Of a stretch of 8,204 bases of DNA, positions 1 to 5,996 are shown piece after piece. How positions within the stretch are numbered: the stretch's first letter is position 1; each line of letters begins with the position of its first letter. This DNA comes from an uncultured Luteimonas sp. (lineage in GTDB: Bacteria > Pseudomonadota > Gammaproteobacteria > Xanthomonadales > Xanthomonadaceae). The notes under the pieces were generated by a model. It was not told where the DNA came from and made no database searches. It saw only the letters and a program-made list of their open reading frames with translations. Where the stretch lies: the NCBI GenBank assembly GCA_938008415.1, contig CALLKI010000083.1, positions 1 to 8,204 of the forward strand. The letters are read 5' to 3'. The translations under genes were made by a program, and so were the position numbers.

Positions 1-2
1 TC

Positions 3-173
3 CACAGCCTCTACACGTGGCGGAAGCAGTACGGTCGGTCCGGGCCCGAGCGGGCAGCGACGGCGGACCAGGCGGACGAGTTGCGCCGGCTCAAGTCGGA
101 GCTTCGCCGGGTCACGGAGGAGCGCGACATTCTAAAAAAAGCCGCGGCGTACTTTGCCAAGCAGTCCGGGTGA
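3..173 (+). CDS. IS3-family transposase OrfA, 3' part (5' end outside window)
   Basis: The last 56 residues of the small DNA-binding OrfA protein. They begin in the end of the helix-turn-helix region (SLYTWRKQYG) and continue into a leucine-zipper-like coiled coil (ELRRLKSELRRVTEERDILK), ending in the family-typical KKAAAYFAKQSG. In IS3 elements OrfA binds the terminal repeats and multimerises through this zipper. A run of seven A (134-140), read as CTA AAA AAA in the OrfA frame, is the expected site for programmed -1 frameshifting to make the OrfAB transposase. The stop TGA (171-173) overlaps a GTG start for OrfB. Because the rest of OrfB is lost, any product is non-functional for transposition. 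Family assignment is by recognition of these motifs. Confidence 0.85.
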   Translation, partial: HSLYTWRKQYGRSGPERAATADQADELRRLKSELRRVTEERDILKKAAAYFAKQSG

Positions 174-370
174 AGTACGCCTTCATGCGCGACCACGAAC
201 GGGAGTTCCGGGTGCGCAGCATGTGCCGGGTGTTGGGCGTGCACCCCAGCGGCTACTACGCCTGGCGTCGGGCGCCGCTGTCGGCACGGGCCAAGGACGA
301 TCGGCGCGTACTGGGCCTGATCAAGCAGTCCTGGCTGGAGAGCGGGAGCGTGTACGGCTACCGCAAGGTT
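170..370 (+). pseudogene. IS3-family transposase OrfB, truncated N-terminal fragment
   Basis: This is the start of OrfB, the catalytic half of an IS3-family transposase. It can start at GTG 170-172, which overlaps the orfA stop as GTGA, or be entered by -1 slippage at the A7 run. The visible ~67 residues are the N-terminal helical region: VKYAFMRDHEREF, then MCRVLGVHPSGYYAWRR, then SGSVYGYRKV, which normally continues into a conserved region and the DDE domain. The catalytic D, D and E residues are all absent, because the reading frame runs into unrelated, lower-GC sequence at about base 370 without a stop. The same frame stays open to 760, so an in-frame chimera exists on paper. I regard it as a truncated pseudogene. 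Confidence 0.85.
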
Positions 371-770
371 GCCCGTTGCCGCATCGAAAATCCCATCACC
401 TTTGGTAGCTTATGGGATTGGTACGGCCGCTGGAGCAGCGGCGATCTTCCCAGCTACCAATCACGCCGAGAATTTGTCGGGACGATGGTCAACCCCGTTA
501 TCAACTTGGTGCGCACGGGGCACCAAGAGCTTCCGGAGCCTACGGGGTGGCAGCGGGTCGATCGCTGCATAGGTGAACTTTGCGATTGCTTGGCATCAGC
601 CAGCACCGAAGAGCGGAATCAAGCCGTCGGCTTGTTAGGGCGGGAAGTCCTGATCTCACTTGCCTCACGCAGTCTATGTTGCGAATCGCCATCCGTCCCT
701 GTGTGCCGAGGGCACTACCGCTGTCGTAAACCTGATTGCGATCGTTGCTGGCCGGCGTGACCCACAATAG
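371..770 (+). pseudogene. Decayed integron-cassette-like gene, frameshifted, start missing
   Basis: This is a broken ORF of unknown function. Frame one runs from the IS junction through SLWDWYGRWSSGDLPSYQSR, then MVNPVINLV, then EERNQAVGLLGREVLISLA. At base 665 one extra base shifts the frame. Reading on from 666 in the next frame gives HAVYVANRHPSL, then TTAVVNLIAIVAGRRDPQ and TAG at 768-770. The join LISLA + HAVY..RHPSL reads smoothly across the shift, and the shared hydrophobic pattern supports one ancestral gene. From memory, relatives have a longer segment between RHPSL and the ALCAE-TTAVVN part, so an internal deletion is also likely. No start codon in frame precedes M at 485; the true start was probably lost at the IS junction. 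GC content is visibly lower than in the thr genes. The stop lies a few bases before an attC-like site, as in integron cassettes. I do not know its function. Confidence 0.6.
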
Positions 771-773
771 ATT

Positions 774-836
774 GCCCACTAAGAATTCGTCCAATCCAAT
801 GCCGCTTCGCGGCGCGGCTTACCTCAAGCGTTAAAC
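774..836 (+). other. Integron attC-like recombination site (Xanthomonas-type), degenerate
   Basis: The 3' end carries an R' core GTTAAAC at 830-836, matching the integron consensus G^TTRRRY with the crossover between 830 and 831. The centre is a perfect hairpin, GCCGC (801-805), loop TTC, GCGGC (809-813). The flanks AATTCGTCCAATCC (784-797) and CGGCTTACCTCAAGCGTTA (815-833) resemble the attC arms I recall from Xanthomonas integrons (AATTCGTTCAAGCC...CGGCTTAACTCAGGCGTTA), with the left arm carrying substitutions. The R'' core is poor: GCCCACT at 774-780 against RYYYAAC, perhaps disturbed by a small insertion. Its orientation relative to the upstream ORF, whose stop lies just before it, is correct for a cassette. 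The similarity is from memory, so this is a confident candidate, not a proven site. Confidence 0.68.
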
Positions 837-906
837 GGCTTGCAATGACAATCGTGAAGGCGGGCAAAGGCACGTCACACGGCCGCGCTGCCCGATGCCG
901 TGACCG

Positions 907-924
907 GGCGGCGTGATTGCCGCC
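907..924 (-). terminator. Hairpin just after thrC stop, possible weak terminator
   Basis: A 6-bp GC-only stem (GGCGGC / GCCGCC, six-base loop) begins three bases after the thrC stop codon on the minus strand. No T-run follows, so it would be a weak intrinsic terminator, or would instead protect the mRNA 3' end. Nothing else that looks like a terminator is seen between thrC and the attC-like site. Confidence 0.4.
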
Positions 925-926
925 AC

Positions 927-2228
927 TCACGGGAGCCCATGCAGCCGGCGCAGTTCGCGCCGCAGGGCGTCGTAGTCGTCGGGCAGCGGGAAGGCCTCGG
1001 CGGGGCGTGCCAGGGATTCGGCCAGCGCCGGTGGTGGAGTAACGGCATGCCCGACCAGAGGTTCGACGATGGATTCGAACTTGGCCGGATGCGCCGTGGC
1101 CACTACCGCCCACGGCCGGGCGTCGCCTCCGGCGCGCAGGTCTTCCAGCAGCTTGAGCCCGGTGGCGGTGTGGGGGCAGGGGACGGTGCCGTGCCGCTGT
1201 TCTGCCCTGCGGATCACGGCGCGGATGGTGTCGTCGTCCACGGAGCGTGCGACGAAGCCGGCGCGCAGCGCGTCATCGGATTCGTGCCAGTGGCGCAGGC
1301 GCTCGAAGTTGCTCGGCGCGCCCACGTCCATGGCGTTGGCGAGCGTGGCGCGGGTGGGCTGGGCGGCGTAGCCGGCGCCGGCGAAGAACCGCGGCAGGGT
1401 GTCGTTGGCGTTGCAGGCCAGGCGGATCTCGCCGACCGGCGCGCCCATCCGCCGCGCGACGTAGGCCGCGCAGGCGTTGCCGAGGTTGCCGGTGGGCACG
1501 ATGAAGTTCAGCGGCACGCCATGCCGCGCGTGGAAGTGCGAGGCGGCGTGCGCGTAGTACGCGGTCTGCGGCAGCAGCCGGCCGAGGCTGATGCTGTTGG
1601 CCGAGCCGAGCGGCACGTCCGCGCGCAGGTCCGCGTCCGCCAGCGCGCGCTTGGCCAGCCGCTGGCAGGCGTCGAAATCCCCGGCGACGCGGCAGGCGCG
1701 CACGTTGCCGCCCCAGCAACCCAGCCCGTGCGCCTGGCGCGGCGAGACCATGCCGTCGGGATACAGGATCACGACCCGGAAGCCCTCGCGCCGGTGGAAG
1801 GCGGAGGCGACCGCGGCGCCGGTGTCGCCCGAGGTCGCCACGACGATGGTGGTGTCCGGTGCCGCCGGGTCGCGCAGCGCCTCCAGTGCGCCGGCGAGGA
1901 AGCGCGCGGCGTAATCCTTGAACGCCGCGGTCGGGGCGTGGAACAGCTCGAGCAGGAAATCGCCCTCGCCGCGCAGGGGACGCAGCGGCGCGTCGAAGGA
2001 GAACGCCCGGGCGCAGATCGCGGGCAGGCGGTCGCGGATCGCCGATTCCGCGAACCATGGCGCGAGCGCGCGCAGCGCGGTGTCCGCCAGTGCCGGCGGC
2101 GGCGCGGAGAAATCCACGGTCGGGAAGCTTTCGGGGACGTACAGGCCGCCGTCCGGCGCGAGGCCGGCCACGAGCGCGGCGTCGATGCCGACGGCGGGCG
2201 ACTGCTGGCGCGTGCTGGTGAAGCGCAT
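927..2228 (-). CDS. thrC: Threonine synthase
   Basis: A PLP-dependent enzyme that converts O-phospho-L-homoserine and water to L-threonine and phosphate, the last step of threonine synthesis, in the cytoplasm. The 433-residue length fits the gammaproteobacterial type (about 430). The N-terminus has YVPESFP (residues 30-36). The PLP Schiff-base lysine is K104 in FHAPTAAFKDYAARF. The phosphate-binding loop is ATSGDTGAAV (131-140), and PTGNLGNACA lies in the second half. The start ATG at 2228 is chosen because the conserved N-terminus begins there; the frame stays open upstream to 2903 only as a shadow of thrB. The ribosome site is weak (GGA about ten bases upstream). It is the last gene of thrABC, 50 bases after thrB. 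The gene is intact, with no sign of decay despite the debris beyond its 3' end. Confidence 0.96.
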   Translation of the reverse strand: MRFTSTRQQSPAVGIDAALVAGLAPDGGLYVPESFPTVDFSAPPPALADTALRALAPWFAESAIRDRLPAICARAFSFDAPLRPLRGEGDFLLELFHAPTAAFKDYAARFLAGALEALRDPAAPDTTIVVATSGDTGAAVASAFHRREGFRVVILYPDGMVSPRQAHGLGCWGGNVRACRVAGDFDACQRLAKRALADADLRADVPLGSANSISLGRLLPQTAYYAHAASHFHARHGVPLNFIVPTGNLGNACAAYVARRMGAPVGEIRLACNANDTLPRFFAGAGYAAQPTRATLANAMDVGAPSNFERLRHWHESDDALRAGFVARSVDDDTIRAVIRRAEQRHGTVPCPHTATGLKLLEDLRAGGDARPWAVVATAHPAKFESIVEPLVGHAVTPPPALAESLARPAEAFPLPDDYDALRRELRRLHGLP

Positions 2229-2254
2229 GTGGGGTTCCGGGACGGGGTGGGCTG

Positions 2255-2276
2255 GGACCGGTCCGCGCGGGCGGAC
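2255..2276 (-). other. thrB-thrC intergenic hairpin
   Basis: In the 50-base gap between thrB and thrC an inverted repeat GTCCGC/GCGGAC (2261-2266 and 2271-2276, four-base loop) lies two bases after the thrB stop. It overlaps a perfect 10-base palindrome GGACCGGTCC (2255-2264). It has no U-tract and is therefore not a typical terminator. It could affect mRNA processing or the thrB/thrC expression ratio, or have no role. Confidence 0.35.
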
Positions 2277-2278
2277 GT

Positions 2279-3220
2279 TCACGTGCCGGGCAGCACGTCC
2301 GCGCGCGGCGCGTTGACCGGCGTGACCCAGGCGCGCGCGCCGTAGCCGGCCTCGGCGAAGGCGCCGCGCATTGCCGGCGCCGCGGCCTCGGCCGCCTCCT
2401 TCGACGCGAACCACGCGAACACGCTCGGGCCGCCGCCGGAGATGCTGGCGCCGAGCGCGCCGTGGTCGAGCGCGGCCTGCTTCACCCGGGCAAAGCCCGG
2501 GATCAGCGGCGCGCGGCGCGGTTCGACCAGCACGTCGCGCAGGCCGTCGCGGATCAGTTCCGCGTCGGCCCGCTGCAGGCCGAGCAGGAAACGGGCGAGG
2601 TTGGCGCTGTGCTCGACCACGGCGTGCAGCGGGTACGGCTCGGCCAGCACCGCGCGCGAGCGCCGGGTCTCCAGCACCTGGTCGGGATGGACGACAACCG
2701 CGTGCAGCCAGTCGGGCGCCTGCAGCGGGTACATGCGTTCGGCGGTGGCCATCACCACGCCGCCGAGCAGCATCGGCGCGACGTTGTCGCCGTGGCGGCT
2801 GCCGCTGGACACCGATTCGCCGTCGAGCGCGAAGCGGTACAGCGCCTGGCGCGGCAGCGGTTCGTCGAGCAGGGCGTTGGCCGCGACCAGCGCGGCCACG
2901 CACGAGGCCGCCGAGCCGCCGAGGCCGGAGCCGAGCGGGATGCCCTTGCCGAGTTCCACCTCGAAGCCGTACGGCAGGCCGAGGGCCTCGCGCAGCGAGA
3001 GCAGCGCGCGGCCAGCGGTGTTGGCCTCCGCCTCGAGCGGCAGCGCGTCCACGCCGGCCACGTCGCCGCGGATCGCGGCGATGCGCACCTCCGGCGCTGC
3101 CGTCCGGGCCACCCGGGCGATGTCGCGCGGGCCGTCCACGGCGTGGCCGAGCAGGTCGAAGCCGACGCCGATGTTGCCGACGCTGGCCGGCGCGAAGGCG
3201 CGCACGCTGCGGAGGCTCAT
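2279..3220 (-). CDS. thrB: Homoserine kinase (GHMP kinase family)
   Basis: Phosphorylates L-homoserine with ATP to O-phospho-homoserine, the substrate of ThrC. It is a 313-residue GHMP-family protein, close to the usual ~310. Motif 1 is APASVGNIGVGFDLLG (residues 10-25). The ATP-binding motif 2 is PLGSGLGGSAAS (95-106). The C-terminal motif 3 is GASISGGGPSVFAW, around residue 265. The start ATG (3218-3220) overlaps the thrA stop as ATGA, so translation is probably coupled; a purine-rich GGGGCCGGGGC lies just upstream inside thrA. It follows thrA and precedes thrC in the same operon, so it should share the leader-mediated control upstream of thrA. Nothing is unusual in the coding sequence. Confidence 0.96.
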   Translation of the reverse strand: MSLRSVRAFAPASVGNIGVGFDLLGHAVDGPRDIARVARTAAPEVRIAAIRGDVAGVDALPLEAEANTAGRALLSLREALGLPYGFEVELGKGIPLGSGLGGSAASCVAALVAANALLDEPLPRQALYRFALDGESVSSGSRHGDNVAPMLLGGVVMATAERMYPLQAPDWLHAVVVHPDQVLETRRSRAVLAEPYPLHAVVEHSANLARFLLGLQRADAELIRDGLRDVLVEPRRAPLIPGFARVKQAALDHGALGASISGGGPSVFAWFASKEAAEAAAPAMRGAFAEAGYGARAWVTPVNAPRADVLPGT

Positions 3221-5721
3221 GCCCCGGCCCCCAGCGGCGCGCCGAGCGCGTTGGCGATGGCGAGCACGTCGCCGAACACGCCGGCGGCGGTCACCTCGGG
3301 CCCGGCGCCGGGGCCCTGCACCACCAGCGGGTTGCTCGAATAGCGCGCGGTGGTGAACTGCACCAGGTTGTCGGTCAGCCGGGTGTGGCAGCAGGCATGG
3401 TCGGGCGGCAGCGCGACCACGCCGACGCTGGCGCGGCCATCGCGGTCGAGGCGGGCGAGGTGGCGCAGGACCAGCCCGCGCGAGCGCGCCTCGCGCAGTC
3501 GCGCCTCCATCGGCGCATCAAGCTCGTGCATCCGCGCGAGGAACCCGTCCAGGTCCACGTCGCGCAGTGCCTCCGGCACCAGGCTTTCCACTTCCACGTC
3601 CTCCAGCGACAGTTGCATGCCGGCCTCGCGCGCCAGGATCACCAGCTTGCGGGCCACGTCCAGCCCCGAGAGGTCGTCGCGGGGGTCGGGTTCGGTGTAG
3701 CCCAGCTCCCGTGCCTCGCGCACCAGTTCCGAGAACGGACGGCTGCCATCGTAACGGTTGAACAGCCAGGCGAGGGTGCCCGACAGCATGCCGTCCACGG
3801 CGTGCAGCACGTCGCCGGTGTCCACCAGGTTGCGCAGGGTCTGGATCACCGGCAGCCCGGCGCCGACCGTGGCCTCGTAGCCGAACCGGGCGCCGCTGCG
3901 GCGCTGGGCCTCGCGCAGGGCGCGGTAGCGCCGCCAGTCGCCGCTGCCGGCGTGCTTGTTCGGGGTGACCACGTGGATGCCCGCGGCGAGCCATTCCGGG
4001 TACTTCGCGGCGATCCCGTCGCTGGCCGTGCAGTCGATGATCAGCGCGTGCGGGATGTGCCCGGCGCGAACGTGCGCGGCGAAGGCGTCGAGGTCGAGCG
4101 GGAGCGCGCCGTCGGCGCGCAGCCGTTCCACCGCCTCGCCGGGTTCGATCGAGAAATGGTCCAGCGCCATGCGCCGGCTGTTGGCGATCGCGCGCAGGCG
4201 CAGGTCGATGCGCGAGCGCCGGCGCAGGCCGGGCAGCACCGCGGCCAGCTGCGCCAGCAGCGCGCGGCCGACGTTGCCCGGGCCGATCAGGCCGACCGAC
4301 ACCGTCTGCGGCGAGAGCCAGAATGCCGAGTGCGCGGCGCGCAGCGCGCGGGTCGCGTCGGCATCGGCGATCGCGACCGAGATGTTGCGCTCGCTGGCGC
4401 CCTGCGCGATCGCGCGGATGTTCACCCGGGCCTGGGCCAGCGCGCCGAACAGGCGCGCGGCGACGCCGGGGATGCCGACCATGCCGTCGCCCACCGCGGC
4501 CAGCAGGCAGATGCCGTGCGTGGCCTCCACCGCCTGCACGCGGCCGTCGGCCATGTCCCCGGCGAACGCCGCCTCGACCGCGGCGCGCGCCTTCTCCACC
4601 TGGTCGCCGCGCACCACGCAGCAGATCGAGTGCTCGGACGAGCCCTGCGAGATCATGGTCACCGACACCCCCGCGGCGTGCAGCGCCGCGAACAGGCGTT
4701 CCGCGGTGCCGGGCACGCCGACCATGCCGGTGCCGGCCAGCTCCAGCACGGCCATGCCGCGGACGATGGTCAGGCCCTTGACCGGCGAGCCCAGGTCCGC
4801 GCCTTGCGGGTTCTCCGGCAGGATCCACGTGCCGGGCGCCTCCGGGCGCAGGGTGTTGCGGATGCGTACCGGCGTTCCGCCCGACTGCACCGGCGCGAGC
4901 GTCTGCGGGTGCAGCACCTTGGCGCCGAAGTAGGCCAGCTCCCAGGCCTCGGCGTAGGACATCGTCGGCAGCACGATGGCGTCGGGCACCAGCCGCGGGT
5001 CGGCCGACAGCACGCCGTCCACGTCGGTCCAGATGGTCAGCTGCGCGGCGACGAACAGCCGGGCGAAGATCGCGGCCGAGTAGTCACTGCCGTTGCGGCC
5101 GAGGGTGGCGTCGCGGCCGTCGCGGCCGCGTGCGACGAAGCCGGTGACGACCATGCGCGGCGACGGGTGCGCGGCGCGCCACGCGGCGAGCCTGGCCCGC
5201 GACTCCTCCCAGTCCACGCCCATGCCCGTCTCGCCCTGGTGCATGACCAGCACCTCGCGCGCGTCGAGCCGTTCCCAGCCGGGACCGAGCGCGGCCTGCA
5301 CCAGCCGCGACGAGGCCAGCTCGCCCATGCCGTGCACGCGCGCGATACGGCCCGGGTCGTCGCGGTCGCCGCGGGCGAGCGCCTCGAGGTCCGCGCGCAG
5401 CAGGTCGAATTCGGCGGTCAGTTCGCTGCACAGGCGCCACGCGCTGCCGTTGGCGACCGCGTCCGCGGTGGCGAGGTGGCGGTCGAGCAGCGCCTGCCAT
5501 GCAGGCCGCCAGTCGCGTCCGTCGAGCGCGGCCCCGGCCATCGCGACCAGGGCGTCGGTGGTGCCCTGCATCGCGGACACGACCACGACGCGCGTGCCGG
5601 CGCCGTCGTCCACCAGCGGCGGCACGGACAGGATGCGGGAGGCGTCGGCCAGGCTGCTGCCGCCGAACTTGTGCACGTGGCAGTCGGCGGGTCCGGGCGG
5701 GGAAGGAAGCGTGGTCGGCAT
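3217..5721 (-). CDS. thrA: Bifunctional aspartate kinase / homoserine dehydrogenase
   Basis: Catalyses the first and third steps from aspartate to threonine: phosphorylation of aspartate, and NAD(P)H reduction of aspartate semialdehyde to homoserine. The 834-residue protein matches the fused ThrA/MetL type (E. coli ThrA ~820). The aspartokinase domain has KFGGSS (18-23), RNGSDYSAA (209-217) and WTDVDGVLSADPR (231-243). Two ACT regulatory domains lie at about 325-385 and 405-460. The dehydrogenase domain has the nucleotide loop GLIGPGNVG (477-485), GYEATVGAGLPVI (614-626) and EPDPRDDLSGLDVARKL (677-693), including the conserved Lys692. Start ATG 5721 is preceded by GGAG with a seven-base spacer. 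An in-frame GTG at 5784 would add 21 unconserved residues and lies inside the attenuator region. ThrA rather than MetL is inferred from the thrBC linkage and the Thr-rich leader; feedback inhibition by threonine is expected from the family. Confidence 0.96.
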   Translation of the reverse strand: MPTTLPSPPGPADCHVHKFGGSSLADASRILSVPPLVDDGAGTRVVVVSAMQGTTDALVAMAGAALDGRDWRPAWQALLDRHLATADAVANGSAWRLCSELTAEFDLLRADLEALARGDRDDPGRIARVHGMGELASSRLVQAALGPGWERLDAREVLVMHQGETGMGVDWEESRARLAAWRAAHPSPRMVVTGFVARGRDGRDATLGRNGSDYSAAIFARLFVAAQLTIWTDVDGVLSADPRLVPDAIVLPTMSYAEAWELAYFGAKVLHPQTLAPVQSGGTPVRIRNTLRPEAPGTWILPENPQGADLGSPVKGLTIVRGMAVLELAGTGMVGVPGTAERLFAALHAAGVSVTMISQGSSEHSICCVVRGDQVEKARAAVEAAFAGDMADGRVQAVEATHGICLLAAVGDGMVGIPGVAARLFGALAQARVNIRAIAQGASERNISVAIADADATRALRAAHSAFWLSPQTVSVGLIGPGNVGRALLAQLAAVLPGLRRRSRIDLRLRAIANSRRMALDHFSIEPGEAVERLRADGALPLDLDAFAAHVRAGHIPHALIIDCTASDGIAAKYPEWLAAGIHVVTPNKHAGSGDWRRYRALREAQRRSGARFGYEATVGAGLPVIQTLRNLVDTGDVLHAVDGMLSGTLAWLFNRYDGSRPFSELVREARELGYTEPDPRDDLSGLDVARKLVILAREAGMQLSLEDVEVESLVPEALRDVDLDGFLARMHELDAPMEARLREARSRGLVLRHLARLDRDGRASVGVVALPPDHACCHTRLTDNLVQFTTARYSSNPLVVQGPGAGPEVTAAGVFGDVLAIANALGAPLGAGA

Positions 5722-5816
5722 CGGGAGGCTCCGGGGTCCGGGCTCCGCGATTCCTCCGGGGGTGGGTTTGCCGCGCGCTCCCACCCTCGTCGGGTGCGGA
5801 GCGGCATGGTTCTGGT
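5722..5816 (-). promoter_or_regulatory. Threonine-operon attenuator: three alternative stems before thrA
   Basis: Read on the minus strand, four RNA segments can pair in the classical ladder. Segment 1, GGGTGCGGA (5842-5834, inside leader codons 21-24), is perfectly complementary to segment 2, TCCGCACCC (5800-5792). Segment 2 extended (5803-5792) also pairs with segment 3 (5786-5776) in an 11-bp stem with one bulged G and loop GACGA. Segment 3, GGGTGGG (5786-5780), pairs perfectly with segment 4, CCCACCC (5766-5760). A ribosome stalled at the Thr codons would cover segment 1, letting 2:3 form and preventing 3:4; this is the thr/trp/his attenuation logic. No U-run follows 3:4, so it may act as a U-less terminator or by controlling translation: GGAGG (5757-5753) can pair with CCTCC (5728-5724) beside the thrA ribosome site. 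The pairing is seen directly; the mechanism is inferred. Confidence 0.72.
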
Positions 5817-5903
5817 TCAGTCGTGCACGCGCGTCCGCACCCCGGGGCCGGTGGTACCGGTACCGGTAATGGTGGTGGTCGCGATGGCGCGGTTCGTGTG
5901 CAT
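5817..5903 (-). CDS. thrL: Threonine-operon leader peptide
   Basis: A 28-codon ORF, ATG 5903 to TGA 5817, whose middle reads IATTTITGTGTT (residues 7-18): seven Thr and two Ile in twelve codons, nine Thr in all. Six of the seven clustered Thr codons flank or include repeated ACC. E. coli ThrL (Thr/Ile-rich, 21 residues) has the same character and sits in the same place before thrA. The peptide probably has no function itself; ribosome progress through the Thr/Ile codons should report on charged tRNA and steer the downstream RNA stems. Its stop lies 95 bases before the thrA start. An in-frame ATG at 5960 would give 47 residues but has no ribosome site and would start upstream of the likely promoter. 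The ribosome site of ATG 5903 is weak (only GAG). Confidence 0.82.
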   Translation of the reverse strand: MHTNRAIATTTITGTGTTGPGVRTRVHD

Positions 5904-5913
5904 CGGGCTCAGG

Positions 5914-5941
5914 AATACAGGACCATGGTGCGCCGCGTCAA
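5914..5941 (-). promoter_or_regulatory. Candidate thr operon promoter
   Basis: On the minus strand TTGACG (-35, 5941-5936) is followed after 16 bases by TGTATT (-10, 5919-5914), with five of six and four of six matches to the sigma-70 consensus. Transcription would begin near 5907, only about four bases before the leader ATG, so the leader transcript would be almost leaderless. This is the best promoter-like pair in the gap between the BCCT gene and the leader ORF. Confidence 0.5.
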
Positions 5942-5943
5942 CA

Positions 5944-5957
5944 GTTGCAATTGCGAC
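5944..5957. promoter_or_regulatory. Short palindrome upstream of the thr promoter
   Basis: GTTGCAATTGCGAC is a 14-base palindrome with one mismatched pair and a perfect GCAATTGC core. It is AT-richer than its surroundings and lies just upstream of the candidate -35 box. It could be an operator or activator site; no known regulator motif is recognised. Confidence 0.25.
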
Positions 5958-5996
5958 CATGCCGGGGCCGGCGACGGTCATCCCGGTTGTGGCCGG

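Larger units (their letters stand above)
1..370 (+). mobile_element. IS3-family insertion sequence fragment
   Basis: This is the internal part of an IS3-family element: the end of orfA and the start of orfB, in the usual overlapping arrangement with orfB in the -1 frame. Homology to transposase stops abruptly after the OrfB residues VYGYRKV, near base 369. After that the GC content drops and the protein sequence no longer resembles a transposase. The whole DDE integrase core and the right terminal inverted repeat are missing, and the left end lies outside the window, so the element cannot move on its own. The exact right junction is uncertain by roughly 20 bases because no target duplication or inverted repeat marks it. 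Confidence 0.85.

Noticed and set aside
17..760. The 247-codon ORF as one real protein
   Set aside because: It joins the out-of-frame region of orfA, truncated orfB and a frameshifted unrelated gene; better read as adjoining fragments.
900..2345. Plus-strand 481-codon ORF opposite thrC
   Set aside because: Antisense shadow with compositionally biased sequence; thrC on the minus strand is unmistakable by motif.
2229..2903. N-terminal extension of thrC to a 658-codon protein
   Set aside because: The extension is an out-of-frame reading of thrB; the conserved threonine synthase N-terminus starts at 2228.
5722..5784. Upstream GTG start for thrA, adding 21 residues
   Set aside because: The added Gly/Pro-rich residues are not part of the aspartokinase family, and the segment is occupied by attenuator stems; ATG 5721 has a good GGAG at proper spacing.
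5850..5879. Repeated GGTACC/GGT units as a DNA repeat or CRISPR-like element
   Set aside because: The repetition is explained by clustered ACC (Thr) and GGT (Gly) codons of the leader peptide.
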